From NCBI GenBank assembly GCA_942492795.1, contig OW818639.1:806001-870000 (forward strand): a stretch of DNA of 64,000 bases. Direction: 5' to 3'. The position numbers and the translations under genes were made by a program. Source of the stretch: RGIG3178 sp942492795. GTDB lineage: Bacteria; Bacillota; Clostridia; Christensenellales; QAND01. The notes under the pieces were generated by a model. The model did not search any database. It was not told where the DNA came from and saw only the letters and a list, made by a program, of their open reading frames with translations. Of the stretch, positions 58,862 to 64,000 are shown piece after piece; position 1 is the first letter of the stretch; each line of letters begins with the position of its first letter.

Positions 58862-58872
58862 AGGGACAAAGA

Positions 58873-59724
58873 ATGCCATACGACGGAGCGAACATCACGG
58901 CTTTAAGGCAGGCGCTGCAGAAATACGGCTTGTCGCCGAACAAGAGGCTCGGACAGAATTTTTTGTGCGACGCCAACATAGCCGATGCCATCGTCGGTGC
59001 CGCGGGAGTGCTTGAAGATACGCCGGTGCTTGAAATCGGACCCGGCGCAGGCGCGCTAACCACGCGCCTTTTACAAAAAGCGGCACACGTCACGGCCATC
59101 GAGTTGGATGCAGGCTTTTGTAGGTTGCTCGGGGAAAGCATCGTATCCCCTGACTTTACGTTGATCCACGCGGATGCGCTGAAGATCCCGTTTGCGGATT
59201 TAAGCGTAAAAGAACACACCGTGCTCGTCGCCAATCTGCCCTATTATGTTACGACGCCTTTGTTGATGCGCTATTTGACGGAGTGCAAACAGGTGGATCG
59301 ATTCGTACTGATGATGCAAAGGGAAGTCGCGCAACGGCTCTGCGCGCCGCCCGGAGGGCGGGAGTACGGATCGCTGAGCGTGGCTGTTGCGTATTATGCC
59401 GATGTTAAAAATGTGCTCACCGTTTCCGCCAATTGTTTCTTTCCCGCGCCCAAAGTTGCCTCTAGTGTGGTCGTGCTTCAAAGGAGGCTCCCGCCCGTTT
59501 CGCCAAAGGATGAACAGATGCTCTTTAAAGTGGTGCACGCGTGCTTTGCGATGCGCCGCAAAACGATCCTGAACAACCTTTTGGCCATACCGGGCATCGA
59601 CAGGAATGGCGCCGAGGGTGCGTTGGCTAAAAGCGGCATCAAAAGTTCGGCGCGCGGTGAAACGCTGTCGCTTTCCCAATTCATTGCGCTTTCCGATGCG
59701 ATCGGCGAAGTATTGCAGGGATAA
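58873..59724 (+). CDS. ksgA: 16S rRNA dimethyladenosine transferase
   Basis: 283 residues from ATG 58873 after AAGGGACAAAG. Recognised from YGLSPNKRLGQNFLCDANIA, motif I LEIGPGAGAL (53-62), the catalytic motif IV N121-L-P-Y-Y and the C-terminal helical domain (FKVVHACFAMRRKTILNNLL). It dimethylates two adjacent adenines near the 3' end of 16S rRNA during 30S assembly; loss gives kasugamycin resistance. The neighbourhood with the YabE-like gene supports the assignment. Confidence 0.95.
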   Translation: MPYDGANITALRQALQKYGLSPNKRLGQNFLCDANIADAIVGAAGVLEDTPVLEIGPGAGALTTRLLQKAAHVTAIELDAGFCRLLGESIVSPDFTLIHADALKIPFADLSVKEHTVLVANLPYYVTTPLLMRYLTECKQVDRFVLMMQREVAQRLCAPPGGREYGSLSVAVAYYADVKNVLTVSANCFFPAPKVASSVVVLQRRLPPVSPKDEQMLFKVVHACFAMRRKTILNNLLAIPGIDRNGAEGALAKSGIKSSARGETLSLSQFIALSDAIGEVLQG

Positions 59725-59874
59725 ACCCAATCAATTTGACGGCATATTCGGGTTGTTGAAAATCAAGTATTCTTGTACCCATTTGCATTTAAAAACAACG
59801 TATTTAGCGCAGTAGGACAAGTGTCATGCACCAAGCCCCTTATTCATACATTGTAGGATGAAGGGGGTTGTGCC

Positions 59875-61011
59875 ATGAATATCAAACAACAATATATCGT
59901 TTTGTACGCGCAGGACGGCAAGACGACGCTTGGGTTTGTGAAGCTGACGTTTCACGGCGAGGAAGCGTTGGTACAAGCGCAAGCGACCATCCGATCCGAC
60001 GGGACCGCAGAGCTTTGCCTGGATTCGGGGACAGCGATGGTTCGGCTGCCCATGCAGGCAAAAAGATGGGAGTATACGGCATCAGGATCGGTCACCATCG
60101 GGAACGGCCGCATCGTTGCGGCGGTGTGCGGTACAAAGGGTCTGCTGGCAATGGGCCAGAGCATGATGCCCAAGGCGTATTGGCACGCATGCGAATCAAT
60201 GTTCAAAGCGAACAAAAAGAAACCCGCTGCGGACGACGAAGCGATCCCCGTAATCAAAACGGGCGCCATACCTGGCAAACAAGAACAAACCGCGGACAGG
60301 ACGCCAACGCCTGTGCCAAATCAAAAGGAAATTGAAAGCCCAAAAATGGCAACGCCAACGATGCGGGACGAAGCGATCCCGATGCAACAAGCGGAATTTG
60401 AGCCGCCGAATTGCCCTCTGCCCGATGGAGCACAGCAGCCTTTTATGGAACCGATACCCGTGTATGAGCACAAGACGCCGATGGAGCAACAGAGTATTTC
60501 AACAGAGGAAACAGAACGCATGCCAAGGCGCGTGCCGATGCTGTCTGCGCGTTCCCGTATACGGACGTTTTCGGAGTCTTCTGCCGGTTCTAATGAAGAG
60601 CTTTCCCAAGAGCTTAACAATTGCGCTGACGATGTGACACAACGACAAAACGCTGACCAAACCATCGAAGTGGATGCATATGACAATCAAAACGGTCCAT
60701 CGATCTATGGCGGCGTCAGGGGCATAAAGACCGGGGATGGCAGGCAGCACGGCGTTGAGGCTGTTGCGCTGTCCGTCATGGGTCCGTATGCAGACCAGTG
60801 GTGCTGGAGACGGGTCGTTTCCCGTGAAGCGGACTACAGCTATCTGATGGGCGAAGTGGTGCAGGATGGCAAGGTGGTTGCGGTTGCGGTGGCTGTTCCG
60901 GGCAATTATGCGCCGTCCCCGCCGGCAAATTTGCAGGGATTTCACGCTTATCGCGACGGACACTGGATATTGGCACAGGATGCACAAACCGGCGAAGTCC
61001 TCGACATCTGA
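59875..61011 (+). CDS. Two-domain protein of unknown function
   Basis: 378 residues from ATG 59875 after GAAGGGGGTTG. The N-terminal ~105 residues form a beta-rich domain (QQYIVLYAQDGKTTLGFVKL, then ASGSVTIGNGRIVAAVCGTK). A long low-complexity, proline/glutamine/glutamate-rich linker (about 105-255) joins it to a C-terminal domain of ~95 residues with aromatic and glycine positions (VMGPYADQWCWRRVVSREAD, then GFHAYRDGHWILAQDAQTGE). No signal peptide or membrane helix is seen. I do not recognise it. It may be specific to spore-forming Clostridia, since it lies between ksgA and the spo0A region. It converges on the penicillin-binding protein gene. Confidence 0.65.
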   Translation: MNIKQQYIVLYAQDGKTTLGFVKLTFHGEEALVQAQATIRSDGTAELCLDSGTAMVRLPMQAKRWEYTASGSVTIGNGRIVAAVCGTKGLLAMGQSMMPKAYWHACESMFKANKKKPAADDEAIPVIKTGAIPGKQEQTADRTPTPVPNQKEIESPKMATPTMRDEAIPMQQAEFEPPNCPLPDGAQQPFMEPIPVYEHKTPMEQQSISTEETERMPRRVPMLSARSRIRTFSESSAGSNEELSQELNNCADDVTQRQNADQTIEVDAYDNQNGPSIYGGVRGIKTGDGRQHGVEAVALSVMGPYADQWCWRRVVSREADYSYLMGEVVQDGKVVAVAVAVPGNYAPSPPANLQGFHAYRDGHWILAQDAQTGEVLDI

Positions 61012-61029
61012 AGGATGAAAAGCGGGTTT

Positions 61030-63264
61030 CTACGGGATCATTTCCATGGGTTTGACAGACTGCGTTCCCGATCCTTCGGCAAAATAGGCTTCAAGAATGG
61101 CGCGCGCTACCGGCGCTGCATAGGTGCCATGGCCTCCCTGTGCAATCATGACGGAAACAGCGACGAGCGGGTTATCTGCGGGAGCGTACGCTATGAACCA
61201 CGCGAACGCATCCCGGTTGGTACTCTGCGCTGTTCCGGTCTTGGCTCCGACGCTTAGGGTACAACCCGAAAAGGCATTTTTCGCGGTGCCGGAAACAACG
61301 GCTTCGCGCATACCTTCCATCACGGAACGGACATCATTCGCGTTTAAAAACGCTTCGGATGCTATGACGGGCACCGTGATTCCCGTGCTGTCCGGCAAAC
61401 AAAGCACAAGGCGCGGAGTGAAGCGTTTTCCGTTCTGGGTGATCGCCGCGACGGCATTTGCCATTTGCAGCACGGACACGGATGTATCCCCCTGGCCGAT
61501 GGCCGAAGCGAGTATCCGTGCCGGACGCCAGCGCCAGAGGTCGATGTTATCGTAGAGAATCTTGCATTGCGCCGCGCTGAACCCAAGCGGTGAGAACAGG
61601 CTTTGCGCGCGGGACAGCGACGGGTTTGTCAACAGATCCCGTATCGCTTCGGTGGCTGCCGTTTCATCGACATTTGCTTTCAACGCTTTCATTTGGCTCC
61701 ATGCCTTACGGATGGCTGCGGCATCGCTGAGCGTTTGGGAATCCAGCGAACCATCCGCTTCCCCCATCAAACCAATGCCCGACTTTGCGCCAAACCCAAG
61801 CCTGCGCGCCATCGCCTCGATGTCGTGAGATCCTGTGCGAACACCCATTTCAAAAAAGTAGTAGTTGCAGCTGACCGCCAGCGCACGCTTGAGATCCACC
61901 AAACCGTGGGTTTCATGCGAATCGTTCCATGTCCAGCAAGCCGGAGGATCGACGGCGGAAAAATAGGTATACTGCCCCTGGTCAAAAATAGTTTCACCTG
62001 GCGTTACGACTTTTTTTTGCAGCGCCGCCAATGCCGTAACGGGCTTGAACACGCTGCCCGGGGCAAACGCGTTGGTGATCGCATTGTTGACCAACGGTCG
62101 CGGCAACGTAGGATCCCGGTTGGTGTCCCCGGATGCGTTCAGATAGGTCGGGTTGATCGCCTGCCATGTCTTGTCATCCATTGTCTGTAAAAAAGCGTTG
62201 GGATCAAACGACGGAACGGATGCCATGGCCAGCACATCGCCAGATCTTACGTCGATGGCGACAGCAGCGCCTATGCGGGCGTTGGGGAAGGATTCTCCCA
62301 TACCGCCGCTGCGTATCTTTGCCATCGTATCGATAAGCGCCTGCTCCGCCACCTTCTGCAGGTTGCTGTCTATGGTAAGCACAACGTCCTGTCCGTCCGC
62401 CGCGCTCTTTTGCGAAAGCACGGTGCTGCGCCGTCCGGAGCTGTCCACAGACACCGTCACCTGGCCGGAAGCCGGGCGAAGGATGTCTTCAAATACCGCT
62501 TCAAGCCCGCTCTTTCCGACTATATCGGTGTAGACATCGTACCCTTTCTTTGTGTACGCTTCTGCGTCTTCGGCGCTTATTTTGCCAAGATAGCCGATAC
62601 TGTGGCAAAACAAAGTACCGTTCGGGTAATTCCGCACGGGGATGGCCTCGCACGCGATGCCGGGCATCAACAGAGCGTTTTCCGCAAACTGTGCGCAAAT
62701 CGCAGCATTGTCAAACAGCGCCAGCCGGACAGGCTTATACGCACGGTACCGCTGACGGTTGAGCTGCAGACGGACCGCCAGCACATTTAATTTCTCCTCC
62801 TGCGGAATCGCATCCACGGCATAGCGTTTGAAAAGGGTCTCGGCAGTCTGTGACGCAGCGGAACCTGCTTGGAGTTTTTGCTCCTTCAAAAAGGCTTCGA
62901 TGTCCGATTGGATGTATATATACATACCGTCCTTGTACTGGATGGGCAGGTCGCAGTCAAGCGCAATGTTCGCGTGTTTCAATATCACAAGAGCGGCGTA
63001 GATGCTCTGATTCAACTGGGTTTTGGCAACATCGCTGGCGGAGATGGTTGCCTCGTACATCAGCTTTGTTCCGGCCAGCGTCCGGCCGAAACGGTCTGTA
63101 ATGCGTCCCCTTCCGCCTGCCACCGTGATGGTTCGCACGCGTGATTCGCGCGCCAGAAGCGCATAGGCGGGGCCGCGAATGACCTGCATAAAGAACAGGC
63201 AGCCGATCAGCAATGCGACGCTGACCACAGTGGCAATGCTGTATATTCGAAGTCTTCGTTGCAT
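61030..63264 (-). CDS. Class B penicillin-binding protein (PBP2-like transpeptidase)
   Basis: 744 residues from ATG at 63264 (minus). An N-terminal transmembrane helix (residues ~9-28) and a dimerisation domain (GRGRITDRFGRTLAGTKLMY) precede the transpeptidase domain: the active-site S404-V-F-K407, S465-C-N467 and K675-T-G677 are all present. No PASTA domains follow, so it resembles PBP2/PbpA-type elongation enzymes rather than SpoVD. It cross-links peptidoglycan outside the membrane. Its upstream region is shared with spo0A and contains two 0A boxes, so Spo0A may influence it. Confidence 0.9.
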   Translation of the reverse strand: MQRRLRIYSIATVVSVALLIGCLFFMQVIRGPAYALLARESRVRTITVAGGRGRITDRFGRTLAGTKLMYEATISASDVAKTQLNQSIYAALVILKHANIALDCDLPIQYKDGMYIYIQSDIEAFLKEQKLQAGSAASQTAETLFKRYAVDAIPQEEKLNVLAVRLQLNRQRYRAYKPVRLALFDNAAICAQFAENALLMPGIACEAIPVRNYPNGTLFCHSIGYLGKISAEDAEAYTKKGYDVYTDIVGKSGLEAVFEDILRPASGQVTVSVDSSGRRSTVLSQKSAADGQDVVLTIDSNLQKVAEQALIDTMAKIRSGGMGESFPNARIGAAVAIDVRSGDVLAMASVPSFDPNAFLQTMDDKTWQAINPTYLNASGDTNRDPTLPRPLVNNAITNAFAPGSVFKPVTALAALQKKVVTPGETIFDQGQYTYFSAVDPPACWTWNDSHETHGLVDLKRALAVSCNYYFFEMGVRTGSHDIEAMARRLGFGAKSGIGLMGEADGSLDSQTLSDAAAIRKAWSQMKALKANVDETAATEAIRDLLTNPSLSRAQSLFSPLGFSAAQCKILYDNIDLWRWRPARILASAIGQGDTSVSVLQMANAVAAITQNGKRFTPRLVLCLPDSTGITVPVIASEAFLNANDVRSVMEGMREAVVSGTAKNAFSGCTLSVGAKTGTAQSTNRDAFAWFIAYAPADNPLVAVSVMIAQGGHGTYAAPVARAILEAYFAEGSGTQSVKPMEMIP

Positions 63265-63304
63265 GGATCAAACCGATTCCTTTGTGTGTAGTCGACATGC
63301 TGTG

Positions 63305-63341
63305 TGTCGAAAGTAAAGAAGTACAATCGATTTTTGTCGAA
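63305..63341 (+). promoter_or_regulatory. Two perfect 0A boxes between the PBP gene and spo0A
   Basis: TGTCGAA occurs at 63305-63311 and again at 63335-63341, 30 bases apart (about three helical turns) and in the same orientation. The second lies in TTTGTCGAATA, close to the full Spo0A-binding consensus. They lie 115-150 bases before the spo0A start, as expected for autoregulation. Confidence 0.75.
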
Positions 63342-63455
63342 TACGGGCTATTTCTTTCATTTTGTATTTATCTTCATTCATTTTTCCCGAGAAATATGCT
63401 AATATTCCCTCAAGGTTAAAAAAATAACACAAATATTTTGAAAGAGGTGATTCCT

Positions 63456-64000
63456 TTGGGCACTGGTAAACGGCTGATGATTGTCGAAGACGATTATGAA
63501 CTGAGGGCTATGCTGCACAAACATCTGGAGCGCCTATCCACCTTTGAAAGCATCGAATGCATCTCAAGCGGCAAAGAGGCGATGGACAAGCTTCCCGGTT
63601 TCGATGCGATGGTTCTGGATCTTATCATCCCGGATTTGGATGGCATCAGCGTATTGGAAAAGATTCTGGAACTCCCGATCGACAGCAGACCGGAAGTAAT
63701 CGTCGTATCCTCCTTCGCCAGCGAAGAGGTTATCCGGCATACCCTTTCGCTGGGAGCGCGTTATTTCATGGTTAAGCCATACTCCCTGGAAAGCTTGCAA
63801 AAACGCATTATGGATGTTCTTGGTCAACGGGACCGTCCGCGCATGGGCCAGAGCGTATCGGCGCCTGTGCAGAACAAGTCCATGGATGAACGCATCACAA
63901 ATGTGTTTCTGACCGTCGGCATTCCTGCTCATATCAAAGGCTATCATTTCCTGCGTCAGGCAATAAAGTATGTCATCGCCGATGAATCGCTGGTCAGCCG
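63456..64000 (+). CDS. spo0A: Stage 0 sporulation protein A (3' end off window)
   Basis: The frame is open to the window end (~181 residues). The start is TTG 63456, correctly spaced from AAAGAGGTGA. The receiver domain is complete: acidic pocket EDD (residues ~11-13), phosphoacceptor aspartate in MVLDLIIPDLDG, the conserved VVSSF threonine/serine position and the lysine in FMVKPYS. After a linker, the Spo0A-specific effector domain begins (DERITNVFLTVGIPAHIKGY, then LRQAIKYVIADESL), which distinguishes it from other response regulators. It is the master regulator of entry into sporulation. Confidence 0.95.
   Translation, partial: MGTGKRLMIVEDDYELRAMLHKHLERLSTFESIECISSGKEAMDKLPGFDAMVLDLIIPDLDGISVLEKILELPIDSRPEVIVVSSFASEEVIRHTLSLGARYFMVKPYSLESLQKRIMDVLGQRDRPRMGQSVSAPVQNKSMDERITNVFLTVGIPAHIKGYHFLRQAIKYVIADESLVS

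Noticed and set aside
1..64000. Prophage, insertion sequence or complete integrative element
   Set aside because: No integrase, transposase, terminase or structural phage gene was found; only indirect signs of transfer (repeats, composition, restriction genes).

Overview
The window comes from a spore-forming, Gram-positive, anaerobic bacterium, most likely a member of Clostridia with roughly even base composition. The evidence is a spoIIID-mreB/mbl pair, the start of spo0A at the right edge with two perfect 0A boxes in front of it, two small spore-protein-like genes, a CotH-type protein, a DnaD/DnaI-type replication pair, a YabE-like gene before ksgA, a long-form ribosome hibernation factor and a c-di-AMP receptor. 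Two tungsten-type aldehyde ferredoxin oxidoreductases and a class I (Fe-S) fumarase point to strict anaerobiosis.

Layout. 1-5.7 kb: tail of a membrane/coiled-coil gene, a glycosyltransferase, a flavodoxin-like oxidoreductase, a secreted beta-rich protein and a membrane-anchored hydrolase. 5.9-13.1 kb: accessory DNA, with a divergent XRE regulator/SLOG pair around a perfect 22-bp palindrome, then a restriction-modification locus of two large adenine methyltransferases and a convergent PLD-fold nuclease. 13.2-14.2 kb: a tandem array of ~180-nt units, each ending in a copy of the 3' end of tRNA-Ser, followed by two real tRNA-Ser genes (GCU and UGA). A 43-bp hairpin found twice in the array recurs on the far side of the restriction locus, so that locus appears to sit inside the array. 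14.3-33.2 kb: housekeeping genes (nitroreductase, RadC, YdcF-like, dnaC/dnaD, M1 peptidase, hemolysin III, glnS, gltX, M23 peptidase, DarA, thioesterase, a CotH/lamin-tail lipoprotein, and an ECF sigma factor overlapping a membrane beta-propeller gene). 33.3-37.9 kb: two paralogous AOR genes, each behind its own promoter, Moco/Tuco-type riboswitch and terminator-like hairpin. 38-44 kb: fumarase subunits, YbaK, a metallopeptidase, and a YgiQ radical-SAM protein with a twelve-fold 33-residue repeat tail. 44-64 kb: SASP-like genes, GtrA, SpoIIID, MreB-like, TtcA-like, VanZ, RecD2-ComFC-(raiA-type RNA)-zinc ribbon-HPF, ABC-F, YabE-like, KsgA, an unknown protein, a penicillin-binding protein and Spo0A.

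Two non-coding families deserve most attention. The tRNA-Ser-tailed units show compensatory base changes in two separate stems. A dispersed intergenic hairpin family keeps its loop (core CATGTCG) while the stem sequence changes. All functions are read from sequence and family knowledge; no database search was run, and base composition was judged by eye.
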